NCBI GenBank assembly: GCA_949542085.1
Contig: CATGXW010000037.1
Span: 1 to 7,366 of the forward strand
DNA: 7,366 nt
DNA from: an uncultured Alphaproteobacteria bacterium
GTDB lineage: Bacteria > Pseudomonadota > Alphaproteobacteria > RF32 > CAG-239
Reading direction: 5' to 3'
A model generated the notes under the pieces. That model ran no database searches, was not told the DNA's origin, and was given only the letters and a program-made list of their open reading frames with translations. Position numbers and translations under genes: made by a program. Shown here one piece after another: positions 1-5,828 of the stretch (its first letter is position 1; each line of letters begins with the position of its first letter).

Positions 1-84
1 CGGGAATGCGACTAAACCACCGTTTTTGATGGTTTCAGCCGCGCGAGACAGGTTTTTCAGTGTGGGAGCAAAAATGTTTGTCAT
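1..84 (-). CDS. Threonylcarbamoyl-AMP synthase (Sua5/YrdC/TsaC family), N-terminal fragment cut by the window edge
   Basis: Reading the minus strand from the ATG at 84-82 gives 28 codons that run off the window: MTNIFAPTLKNL, then SRAAETIKNGGLVAFP. The segment AAETIKNGGLVAFP matches the conserved N-terminus of the Sua5/YrdC/TsaC family, where the next residues are usually TETVYGLG; those would lie outside the window. Family members use threonine, bicarbonate and ATP to make threonylcarbamoyl-AMP, the cytoplasmic precursor of the t6A modification next to the anticodon of ANN-decoding tRNAs. A Shine-Dalgarno-like AAAGGA ends 6 bases before the ATG, which supports the start. The gene is divergent from pepA, sharing about 125 bases of intergenic DNA. 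The fragment is too short to tell a two-domain Sua5 from a single-domain TsaC, so no symbol is given. Confidence 0.8.
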   Translation of the reverse strand, partial: MTNIFAPTLKNLSRAAETIKNGGLVAFP

Positions 85-111
85 GGTCAATCCTTTGTTT
101 TTATGTCTTTC

Positions 112-139
112 TTATTATCACCTTTGTGGAGAAATTCAA
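112..139 (-). promoter_or_regulatory. Possible promoter for the Sua5-family gene
   Basis: On the minus strand TTGAAT (139-134) is separated by 16 bases from TAATAA (117-112), giving a short leader before the start at 84. Both hexamers are moderate matches to the sigma-70 consensus and the region is AT-rich, so a chance match is possible. On the plus strand, TATATT/TATTAT at 170-177 could be the -10 for pepA, but I find no convincing -35 for it. Confidence 0.3.
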
Positions 140-195
140 GAAAATTTATGCTTTTTGTAAAATAGGCGTTATATTATGAGCAGTTATGAAAAACA

Positions 196-202
196 GAGAG
201 GA
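196..202 (+). promoter_or_regulatory. Ribosome binding site that sets the pepA start
   Basis: GAGAGGA lies 7 bases before the ATG at 210. The upstream in-frame ATG at 186 has no purine-rich site at the right distance, and starting there would put this ribosome binding site inside the coding region. The start at 210 is therefore preferred. Confidence 0.8.
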
Positions 203-209
203 TAATAAA

Positions 210-1664
210 ATGCTAGAGATTGTTTTTACAGACGGAAGAATCGGTTCTAAAGCTGTTAAAATTATCGGCGTGTCTGAAAATGCCAAGATCGTGTCAAAAG
301 CTTTGAATGACGATGAAGCTGCATTGGTAAAAAAAGCCGTTGCGCAATCCGGATTTAAGGGTAAAAACGGTACGTTTGTTGAAGTGTTTGGGACAGGCGG
401 TAAGATTATTGTTGCTGGTTTGGGTGATAAGCCAGATGCGGTTTCGTTGCAAAAATTGGGTGGGTCTCTGGCTAAGAAGCTGTTTAAGGATGCCGTTGCT
501 TGTTATTATGTTGAAGAAATTAAAGGCTGTAAATTGAGTTTGGCGGAGATTGCGCACAATATCGCATTCGGGCTGACCATCGGTTCATATCGTTTTGACA
601 AGTATTTTACCAAGAAAAAGCAGGAAGAGTATCCGAGCTTGGAACAGGTTATCTTTAAGGTTAAAAATCCTGAAGCCGTGAATGAAAGCTATCGTCGTTT
701 TGCGGCTTTGGGCAACGCAGTTCGTTATGCGCGCGATTTGTGCAACGAACCGGCCAATTATCTGACGCCGGAAGTTTTTGCCGATGATATTCAACGTTTG
801 TCTTATTTGGGATTGGATATTGAGATTTTGGATAAAAAAGCTTTGCAGGAAAAAGAATTCGGAATGTTGTTGTCTGCGGCTCAAGGGTCCTGCAATGATC
901 CGCGGGTTCAGTGGCGCGGCAAACCGGATCAAGAGGCGTTTGATTGTGGTTTGGTCGGTAAGGGCGTGACTTTTGACAGCGGCGGAATTTCCTTGAAACC
1001 GGGGGCCGGTATGGGGGATATGAAACGTGATATGACAGGAGCAGCCGTTGTTGTTTCCAGTCTGAAAGCGTTGGCTTTGCAAAAGGCGCCTGTGAATGTT
1101 ATCGGTATTGTCGGTTTGGTTGAAAACATGCCGGATGCGATGGCGACCCGTCCGGGAGACGTGGTGACCTCTTTGTCCGGACAAACGGTGGAAATTTTGA
1201 ATACTGATGCCGAAGGGCGTTTGGTGCTCGGAGACATTATGTGGTATTTGCAAAGCAATTATAATGTTCACACGTTGATTGACATTGCCACCTTGACAGG
1301 GGCGACGATGCGGGCTTTGGGAAATCAGTATGCTGGTATCTTTTGCAACAATGACAAATTGTGTAATGAGCTGATTAAAGCCGGTGAGGCGAGTGATGAA
1401 AAGTTATGGCGCTTGCCGTTGGGTGAGGGGTATAACAAGATGATTAACTCCGATATCGCCGATATGAAAAATCTGGGCGGTGTTAATGCCGGCGGCAGTA
1501 CAGCCGCTTGTTTCTTGGAGCGTTTTGTGCTAAAGGGAAATGCTTGGGCGCATTTGGATATTGCCGGTGTTGATACTGAAGATAAAGGAACGTCGCTATG
1601 TCCAAAAGGTTCAACCGGTTTTGGTGTTCGGGTACTGAACTATTATTTGAATGCTAAGAACTAG
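210..1664 (+). CDS. pepA: Leucyl aminopeptidase, M17 family (cytosol aminopeptidase)
   Basis: Cytoplasmic two-metal exopeptidase that removes N-terminal residues, leucine by preference, during peptide turnover. The product is 484 residues when started at 210, against about 503 for E. coli PepA. The C-terminal catalytic half carries the VGKGVTFDSGG block with metal ligands Lys251 and Asp256, catalytic Lys263 in SLKPG, ligand Asp274 in MKRDMTGAA, and the M17 signature NTDAEGRLVLGD with ligands Asp333 and Glu335 and catalytic Arg337. All seven residues are a constant 19 positions lower than the E. coli PepA numbering, so the active site is intact and gap-free across this stretch. The N-terminal half is less conserved, as is normal for M17 enzymes; NEPANYLTPE marks the junction region. 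E. coli PepA also binds DNA in Xer recombination and in carAB regulation; nothing here shows whether this one does. It is a single-gene unit, divergent from the Sua5-family gene and followed directly by a terminator. Confidence 0.96.
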   Translation: MLEIVFTDGRIGSKAVKIIGVSENAKIVSKALNDDEAALVKKAVAQSGFKGKNGTFVEVFGTGGKIIVAGLGDKPDAVSLQKLGGSLAKKLFKDAVACYYVEEIKGCKLSLAEIAHNIAFGLTIGSYRFDKYFTKKKQEEYPSLEQVIFKVKNPEAVNESYRRFAALGNAVRYARDLCNEPANYLTPEVFADDIQRLSYLGLDIEILDKKALQEKEFGMLLSAAQGSCNDPRVQWRGKPDQEAFDCGLVGKGVTFDSGGISLKPGAGMGDMKRDMTGAAVVVSSLKALALQKAPVNVIGIVGLVENMPDAMATRPGDVVTSLSGQTVEILNTDAEGRLVLGDIMWYLQSNYNVHTLIDIATLTGATMRALGNQYAGIFCNNDKLCNELIKAGEASDEKLWRLPLGEGYNKMINSDIADMKNLGGVNAGGSTAACFLERFVLKGNAWAHLDIAGVDTEDKGTSLCPKGSTGFGVRVLNYYLNAKN

Positions 1665-1670
1665 ATGACG

Positions 1671-1697
1671 AAAGCCCCGCATTTTGCGGGGCTTTTT
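1671..1697 (+). terminator. Intrinsic terminator of pepA
   Basis: A perfect 10-bp stem (AAAGCCCCGC at 1671-1680, GCGGGGCTTT at 1686-1695) with the loop ATTTT is followed by a run of T to 1697 and more T after CTA. It starts 6 bases after the pepA stop and ends against the stop codon of the convergent gene at 1698. In the minus direction the stem is followed only by TTTCGT, so it is probably a weaker terminator for that gene. Confidence 0.92.
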
Positions 1698-2219
1698 CTA
1701 TTTTTCGAAAGATGTTAATCTGTTCATAAGCAGTTGCAACTTTTGTTCCGGTATAATTTCCTGACCTTCATTACTTTGGCGCTTAATATTGCGATTATTT
1801 TCTTTGGCTTGGAGTGTGGTCGGGTGCAGATTGTTTTCGATAATGAAGTCTTTCTGATGACGAGGCATGCCGCTTTCAAACTCGAGTGCCTGATCGCTTT
1901 TGGCTTTCAGCGTTTCAAAAGTATGGCTGTGAAGACCACCGGAGAGAGCAAGTTCCTGATTGCCTTGGTGAGCATAGTATTCGCAAAAAGCATCGAATAG
2001 AATTTGCGATTTGTCTTCAGTTGTGGCTTCTTTGCCGATTTCCGGAATTAAGATTTCTGAAAAACCGTCTGTTTGAGCGAGGGTTTTTACTTGGAATTCC
2101 GCTTCACGGGCGATGGGACCTCTGAGGTCGCCTCTCAATGACTGAAATTCTGTACCGGCGTTGGTTCCGTTATAGTGATAGTGGCGGGTTACGATAAGCT
2201 TTGCTTGGGTTTTATTCAT
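1698..2219 (-). CDS. Hypothetical protein of 173 residues, family not recognised
   Basis: I do not recognise this protein. It is hydrophilic throughout, with no signal peptide or membrane segment, so it is probably cytoplasmic. The N-terminus reads MNKTQAKLIVTRHYHYNG, the middle (residues 71-104) holds a likely helix followed by LALSGGLHSHTFETL, and the last 35 residues are rich in Asn, Gln, Lys and Glu and look helical or disordered. Histidines at 13, 15, 84, 97, 99, 121 and 132 are conspicuous, two as HxH pairs (13/15 and 97/99), which could bind metal. LIVTRH resembles the start of histidine-phosphatase domains, but the usual Gly or Ala after the His is Tyr here and no clear second SHGG motif follows. 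The start at 2219 is chosen because AAGGA lies 7 bases upstream; the frame stays open to 2300 but without such a site. It is convergent with pepA, separated from the rml operon by a terminator, and has its own candidate promoter, so it looks like an independent gene. That it is a real gene is likely; its function is open. Confidence 0.75.
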   Translation of the reverse strand: MNKTQAKLIVTRHYHYNGTNAGTEFQSLRGDLRGPIAREAEFQVKTLAQTDGFSEILIPEIGKEATTEDKSQILFDAFCEYYAHQGNQELALSGGLHSHTFETLKAKSDQALEFESGMPRHQKDFIIENNLHPTTLQAKENNRNIKRQSNEGQEIIPEQKLQLLMNRLTSFEK

Positions 2220-2232
2220 GTTTTTTTCCTTA

Positions 2233-2332
2233 TATTTAAAAGTAATTTCCTCATTATGCAGATTCAGTTGGCTTTGTCTAAGCGAATCTGATGTATGCAC
2301 AGAAAATAATGAGGAAATTTCTTTTTTAAATA
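2233..2332. repeat. Long nested inverted repeat upstream of the 173-residue protein gene
   Basis: Two perfect 14-base arms, AATTTCCTCATTAT at 2244-2257 and its complement at 2306-2319, face each other across 48 bases. The symmetry continues imperfectly outward (TATTTAAAAG at 2233-2242 against CTTTTTTAAATA at 2321-2332). Inside is a second pair, CAGATTC at 2259-2265 and GAATCTG at 2284-2290. The 14-base match at this spacing is unlikely by chance even in AT-rich DNA; the inner 7-base pair alone would not be notable. It could be a paired operator (arm centres about 62 bases apart), a large RNA hairpin in read-through transcripts, or a remnant of a small non-coding mobile element. Confidence 0.8.
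2253..2280 (-). promoter_or_regulatory. Candidate promoter of the 173-residue protein gene
   Basis: On the minus strand TAGACA (2280-2275) and CATAAT (2258-2253) are 16 bases apart, each a five-of-six match to the sigma-70 consensus. Transcription would begin near 2246, leaving a leader of about 27 bases with AAGGA before the ATG at 2219. The -10 and start region fall within one arm of the large inverted repeat, which suggests regulation there. Confidence 0.55.
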
Positions 2333-2333
2333 C

Positions 2334-2367
2334 AAAAACTCCGCCTTTGGTGATTTTTAAGGCGGAG
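2334..2367 (-). terminator. Intrinsic terminator of the rmlACDB operon
   Basis: On the minus strand CTCCGCCTT (2367-2359) pairs perfectly with AAGGCGGAG (2347-2339) around an 11-base loop, followed by TTTTT (2338-2334) and further T-rich sequence. It begins about 20 bases after the rmlB stop. Confidence 0.9.
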
Positions 2368-2387
2368 AAGTTGTGTTTTTTTGAGGT

Positions 2388-3419
2388 TTACGCGGCTTGT
2401 TGTTTGATTTGTCGGATATACCATTCAACGGTTTTAATGATACCGCTGGCAAAGTTTTCGTCCGCTTTCCAACCAAGTTCCGTTTCCAGCTTGGTGGCGT
2501 CAATCGCATAGCGCTTGTCGTGTCCGGGACGGTCTTTGACAAAGATAATCAAATCTTTGTAAGAAGTCTTATCGGTTCTCGGCATTTCCTTATCAAGAAT
2601 GGTGCAGATCGCATCAACGATTTCGAGGTTATTTTTCTCGTTGCGGCCACCGATGTTGTAGGTTTCTCCTGATTTACCATTATGGAAAATCAAGTCAATC
2701 GCTTTGCAGTGGTCAAGGACATATAACCAATCACGGATGTTTTTGCCGTCACCGTAAATAGGGATGTTTTTGCCGCTCAGAGCGTTTGAGATAATCTTGG
2801 GAATCAATTTTTCGGGATGTTGTTTCGGGCCGTAATTGTTTGAGCAATTGGAAATTGTCGCATTTAGCCCATAGGTGTGGCAGTAGGCGCGAACCAGCAT
2901 GTCGGAGCTGGCTTTGGACGCCGAATAAGGCGAGTTTGGCGCATAGGCCGTTGTTTCATAGAAAAAGCCGGTTTCGCCTAATGTGCCATAGACTTCGTCT
3001 GTGGAAATGTGGTGAAAACGTGCATTTTCATACTCAGGTTTGACCTGATTGGGTGCGTTGAACCAATGGTTGCGAGCAACATCAAGCAACGTAAATGTTC
3101 CTAAAATATTGGTTTCGATAAATGCTTGGGGGCCGGTGATGGAATTGTCTACATGGCTTTCGGCGGCAAAGTGGATGACACCGTTGATATCGTAGTCGTT
3201 GAAAATTTTTTCAATCAGAGCACGGTCGCAAATATCTCCCTGAATGAAGGTATAGTTGGCCGCACCTTTAATATCATCGAGGTTGTCCAAGTTTCCGGCA
3301 TAGGTTAATTTGTCGAGGTTTACGATATGGTAATCCTGATATTTTTTTGCAAAATAAGGTACAAAGTTGGAACCGATGAAGCCGGCGCCACCGGTTACTA
3401 AGATAGATTTTTTAGACAT
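2388..3419 (-). CDS. rmlB: dTDP-glucose 4,6-dehydratase
   Basis: Second step of dTDP-L-rhamnose synthesis: NAD-dependent conversion of dTDP-D-glucose to dTDP-4-keto-6-deoxy-D-glucose in the cytoplasm. The product is 343 residues, close to the family norm of about 340-360. It is an extended short-chain dehydrogenase with the Rossmann motif GGAGFIGS (Gly10, Gly13, Gly16), the LDKLTYAGN block at 35-43 typical of RmlB, HFAAESHVDNS at 83-93, the catalytic Thr-Asp-Glu of STDEVYG (140-142) and the Tyr165/Lys169 pair in SPYSASK. NCSNNYGP and DRPGHDKRYAID, also typical of RmlB, follow. The ATG at 3419 gives the usual N-terminus MSKKSILVTGG; a TTG at 3440 would extend it by 7 residues but lacks a ribosome binding site. 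Only a weak GAAAG lies upstream, and the gene overlaps rmlD by 22 bases, so translational coupling is likely. It is the last gene of the operon. Confidence 0.96.
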   Translation of the reverse strand: MSKKSILVTGGAGFIGSNFVPYFAKKYQDYHIVNLDKLTYAGNLDNLDDIKGAANYTFIQGDICDRALIEKIFNDYDINGVIHFAAESHVDNSITGPQAFIETNILGTFTLLDVARNHWFNAPNQVKPEYENARFHHISTDEVYGTLGETGFFYETTAYAPNSPYSASKASSDMLVRAYCHTYGLNATISNCSNNYGPKQHPEKLIPKIISNALSGKNIPIYGDGKNIRDWLYVLDHCKAIDLIFHNGKSGETYNIGGRNEKNNLEIVDAICTILDKEMPRTDKTSYKDLIIFVKDRPGHDKRYAIDATKLETELGWKADENFASGIIKTVEWYIRQIKQQAA

Positions 3420-4225
3420 GTGTTCAGACTTTCTTTCCAATGATTGATTGAGATACCAAACAGATTTTTGATTTTTGCTTTGTTGAGAACCGAATAAGCC
3501 GGTCTTGTCGCCGGTGTTGGGTAGTCTTTACTCTCAATCGGCAAAACCAGACACGGTAAAGCGGAAGATTTCATAATTTCGACAGCAAAGTCGTACCAAG
3601 AGCAGACACCTTCGTTTGAATAATGGCAGATTTCTTTCATTCCGGAGCGGAGTTGCGGTAGGATATCGACGATTGCCTGAGCCAAATCTCCGGCATAAGT
3701 CGGTGTTCCCACTTGATCAAACACAACGTTTAAGCGTTCTTTTTCAGCTCCGAGACGGCGCATGGTTTTGACGAAGTTGCCGCCGAATTCGGAATAGAGC
3801 CAGGCGGTGCGAATAATAACTGCCGCAGAGGCTTTTTCCATCACCAGCTTTTCGCCCAAAAGTTTGGTGCGTCCATAAACAGATTGCGGGTGAGGCGTGT
3901 CATTTTCATTATAAGGGCGGCAGTTGTTGCCGTCAAAGACATAGTCTGTTGAAATATGAATTAAGGGAATACCTGTAGCGGCAAGGTTTGCCGGACCATC
4001 GGCATTGATTTTGCGGGCTAATTCTTCATCGCTTTCGGCTTTGTCAACGGCCGTATAGGCAGCGCAATTGATAATGGCGGCGAAATTCTGTTTTTGACAG
4101 AATTCGAAAACGGCCTGAGCGTCGGTAATGTCGAGTTCGTCTTTGTCGACATAGACGGCTTTGTCACCGAGCCGTTGCCGCAGGCAATTTCCGAGCTGTC
4201 CGTTGGCTCCGGTAACTAGAAACAT
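3398..4225 (-). CDS. rmlD: dTDP-4-dehydrorhamnose reductase
   Basis: Final step of the pathway: NAD(P)H-dependent reduction of dTDP-4-keto-L-rhamnose to dTDP-L-rhamnose. The product has 275 residues, slightly short for the family (about 280-300). Visible motifs are the nucleotide-binding GANGQLG (Gly6, Gly9, Gly12), NCAAYTAVDKAE at 53-64, STDYVFDG at 92-99, and the catalytic Tyr117 and Lys121 in SVYGRTK. AWLYSEFGGNFVKTM and VGTPTYAGDLA, both typical of RmlD, follow. The stretch between INADGPANLAA and IPLIHIS is some four residues shorter than in E. coli RmlD, a probable loop or helix shortening that leaves the catalytic residues in place. The ATG at 4225 has GGAG 8 bases upstream. It overlaps the end of rmlC by 10 bases and the start of rmlB by 22. 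Confidence 0.95.
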   Translation of the reverse strand: MFLVTGANGQLGNCLRQRLGDKAVYVDKDELDITDAQAVFEFCQKQNFAAIINCAAYTAVDKAESDEELARKINADGPANLAATGIPLIHISTDYVFDGNNCRPYNENDTPHPQSVYGRTKLLGEKLVMEKASAAVIIRTAWLYSEFGGNFVKTMRRLGAEKERLNVVFDQVGTPTYAGDLAQAIVDILPQLRSGMKEICHYSNEGVCSWYDFAVEIMKSSALPCLVLPIESKDYPTPATRPAYSVLNKAKIKNLFGISINHWKESLNTCLKNLS

Positions 4226-4761
4226 TGCGCATTCTCCAATAATGGCAGGACCTTATCTTTTTCTGATAAAATTGCTTTGGAAATGTCGATTTTCCAGTCG
4301 ATACCCAGAGCCGGATCGTCAAAGCGGATACCGCCTTCAGAGGCTTTGTTATAGACATTGTCGCATTTGTAAGCAAAAGTTGCGCGAGGTGTCAAAACGG
4401 CGAAGCCGTGAGCAAACTGTCTGGGAATCATCAGTTGACGGTTGTTTTCCGCAGAAAGTTCAACAGCGACATGTTTTCCGAAAGTCGGAGAATCGGGGCG
4501 TAAGTCCACGGCAACGTCCAGAACGGTTCCTTCCAGAACACGGACTAACTTTGCTTGAGAGAATTCACCTTTTTGAAAATGAAGCCCGCGGATTGTACCG
4601 TAGACGGATTGTGACTGGTTATCTTGAATAAAGTCGTAGTTTAAGCCGGCGTCTTTAAAGGCCGCTTGATTGTAGCTCTCAAAGAAATAACCGCGTTCGT
4701 CTTTAAACACTCGGGGTTCAATGATGAAAACATCTTTAATGGCTGTATCAATAATTTTCAT
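4216..4761 (-). CDS. rmlC: dTDP-4-dehydrorhamnose 3,5-epimerase
   Basis: Third step: double epimerisation at C3 and C5 of dTDP-4-keto-6-deoxyglucose to give the L-rhamno form. The product is 181 residues, the normal size for this cupin-fold enzyme. The sequence has the N-terminal FKDERGYFFESYN block (19-31), DNQSQSVYGTIRGLHFQ ending with the catalytic base His61, the cupin strands around VLEGTVLDVAVDLR (75-88), FAHGF with His118, and aromatic residues Tyr131 and Tyr137, one of which is the expected general acid. The start at 4761 gives MKIIDTAIKDVF and has GAGGA 5 bases upstream; a TTG at 4803 would add 14 residues unlike the family. The start lies inside the end of rmlA (14-base overlap) and the stop inside the start of rmlD, so it is embedded in the operon. 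Confidence 0.95.
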   Translation of the reverse strand: MKIIDTAIKDVFIIEPRVFKDERGYFFESYNQAAFKDAGLNYDFIQDNQSQSVYGTIRGLHFQKGEFSQAKLVRVLEGTVLDVAVDLRPDSPTFGKHVAVELSAENNRQLMIPRQFAHGFAVLTPRATFAYKCDNVYNKASEGGIRFDDPALGIDWKIDISKAILSEKDKVLPLLENAQCF

Positions 4762-5632
4762 GATATTCCTCAAAAATGGCTTGCAGGTATTTTTTGTAAT
4801 CAATACCGTCTTTTAACGAGTTGATGATTTCGAGCATTTGTGTGTCGTTAATAAAGCCTCGACGGTAGGCGATTTCTTCAATGCAGGCAATTTTTAACCC
4901 TTGGCGGCTTTCAATGATTTGGATAAAGTTTGATGAATCCAACAATGACAGCGGTGTGCCGGCATCCAGCCAAGCATTTCCTCTTTTCATTGTCACAACA
5001 TTCAGGCGGCCTTCATCCAAATAGGCTTTGTTGATGTCGGTAATTTCCAGTTCACCACGTGCTGATGGTTTGAGGTTTTTAGCCTTTTCAACAACATCGG
5101 ACTGATAGAAATACAAGCCGACAACCGCATAGTTGGATTTTGGTTGTTGGGGTTTTTCTTCAATAGACAGCACTTTATGGTTTTTGTCAAACTCAACAAC
5201 GCCGAAACGTTCCGGATCGGAAACATGGTAGCCGAACACCGTTCCTCCGGTGTTTTGGGTAATTTCTTCGCGGAAAGCTTGAAGCTGTTCTCCCATGTAG
5301 AAGATGTTGTCTCCCAAAATCAGGCAGACATCATCATTACCGATGAAGTCGGCGCCGATAATAAACGCTTCGGCAATGCCGCGGGGTTTTTCCTGTACTT
5401 TGTAGGAAATGTTCAGCCCCAAACGAGAACCGTTGCCAAAGAAGTGTTCGATGTGCGGCGTATCCTGAGGGGTGGAAATAATCAGAATGTCTTTGATGCC
5501 AAACAGCATGAGGGTTGACAGCGGATAGTAAATCATCGGTTTGTCGTATACGGGGAGCAATTGTTTGCAGGTGCTTTCCGTCAACGGGTAGAGTCTGGAA
5601 CCGCTTCCGCCGGCTAATATAATGCCTTTCAT
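4748..5632 (-). CDS. rmlA: Glucose-1-phosphate thymidylyltransferase
   Basis: First and committed step: dTTP plus glucose-1-phosphate gives dTDP-glucose and pyrophosphate. The product has 294 residues, matching E. coli RmlA (about 293). The nucleotidyltransferase signature GGSGSRLYP (8-16) is followed by KQLLPVYDKPMIYYPLS with Lys23, the dTTP- and sugar-binding QEKPRGIAEAF (80-90), metal-binding Asp108 in LGDNIFY, the IEEKP segment (157-161), VVGLYFY (170-176) and the metal-binding Asp223 of AWLDAGT. Family members are usually feedback-inhibited by dTDP-L-rhamnose. The ATG at 5632 gives the standard MKGIILAGG start, with a modest AAGAG 6 bases upstream; a TTG at 5647 is in frame but not preferred. 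It is the promoter-proximal gene of rmlACDB and is divergent from the permease gene. Confidence 0.97.
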   Translation of the reverse strand: MKGIILAGGSGSRLYPLTESTCKQLLPVYDKPMIYYPLSTLMLFGIKDILIISTPQDTPHIEHFFGNGSRLGLNISYKVQEKPRGIAEAFIIGADFIGNDDVCLILGDNIFYMGEQLQAFREEITQNTGGTVFGYHVSDPERFGVVEFDKNHKVLSIEEKPQQPKSNYAVVGLYFYQSDVVEKAKNLKPSARGELEITDINKAYLDEGRLNVVTMKRGNAWLDAGTPLSLLDSSNFIQIIESRQGLKIACIEEIAYRRGFINDTQMLEIINSLKDGIDYKKYLQAIFEEYHENY

Positions 5633-5667
5633 TTGTTTCTCTTTCAAAAAAAGTTTTTTATATCGGA

Positions 5668-5696
5668 AGTATAGTGAATAACTCTATATATTTCAA
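5668..5696 (-). promoter_or_regulatory. Promoter of the rmlACDB operon
   Basis: On the minus strand TTGAAA (5696-5691) and TATACT (5673-5668) are separated by exactly 17 bases, a good sigma-70-type promoter. Transcription would start near 5661, leaving a leader of about 28 bases before rmlA. No other equally good pair appears in this intergenic region. Confidence 0.7.
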
Positions 5697-5776
5697 GCTA
5701 AGGTTGATGATGTTTGTATTCTGTGGACAAATAGTCTGGTTGGTTTTGTATCGTGTGTTTATCAAAACTTAACTTT

Positions 5777-5805
5777 TTGAGGAATAGTATCACAATCGAT
5801 AAACT
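5777..5805 (+). promoter_or_regulatory. Weak candidate promoter of the permease gene
   Basis: TTGAGG (5777-5782) and TAAACT (5800-5805) are 17 bases apart, each four of six to the sigma-70 consensus. The start would be near 5812, leaving a very short leader before the ATG at 5829. The surrounding DNA is AT-rich, so this may be chance; TGGACA at 5724-5729 is an alternative -35 without a good -10. Confidence 0.3.
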
Positions 5806-5813
5806 TTAATAAT

Positions 5814-5820
5814 AAAAGGA
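5814..5820 (+). promoter_or_regulatory. Ribosome binding site that sets the permease start
   Basis: AAAAGGA ends 8 bases before the ATG at 5829 but only 2 bases before the in-frame ATG at 5823, so 5829 is the better start. A third ATG at 5835 is possible but further away. Confidence 0.7.
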
Positions 5821-5828
5821 TTATGTAC

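Noticed and set aside
585..1271. Long open frame on the minus strand inside pepA
   Set aside because: It lies wholly opposite a clearly conserved enzyme, has no ribosome binding site of note, and its translation resembles no protein; it is a by-product of the pepA codon pattern.
2388..5632. Part of an O-antigen or capsule gene cluster
   Set aside because: Only the sugar-nucleotide genes are present, bounded by their own promoter and terminator, and flanked by housekeeping-type or unrelated genes.
5697..5776. Further regulatory structure in the rmlA-permease intergenic region
   Set aside because: TATCGTGTG and CACAATCGATA form only an imperfect inverted match in AT-rich DNA; no operator or RNA element could be supported.
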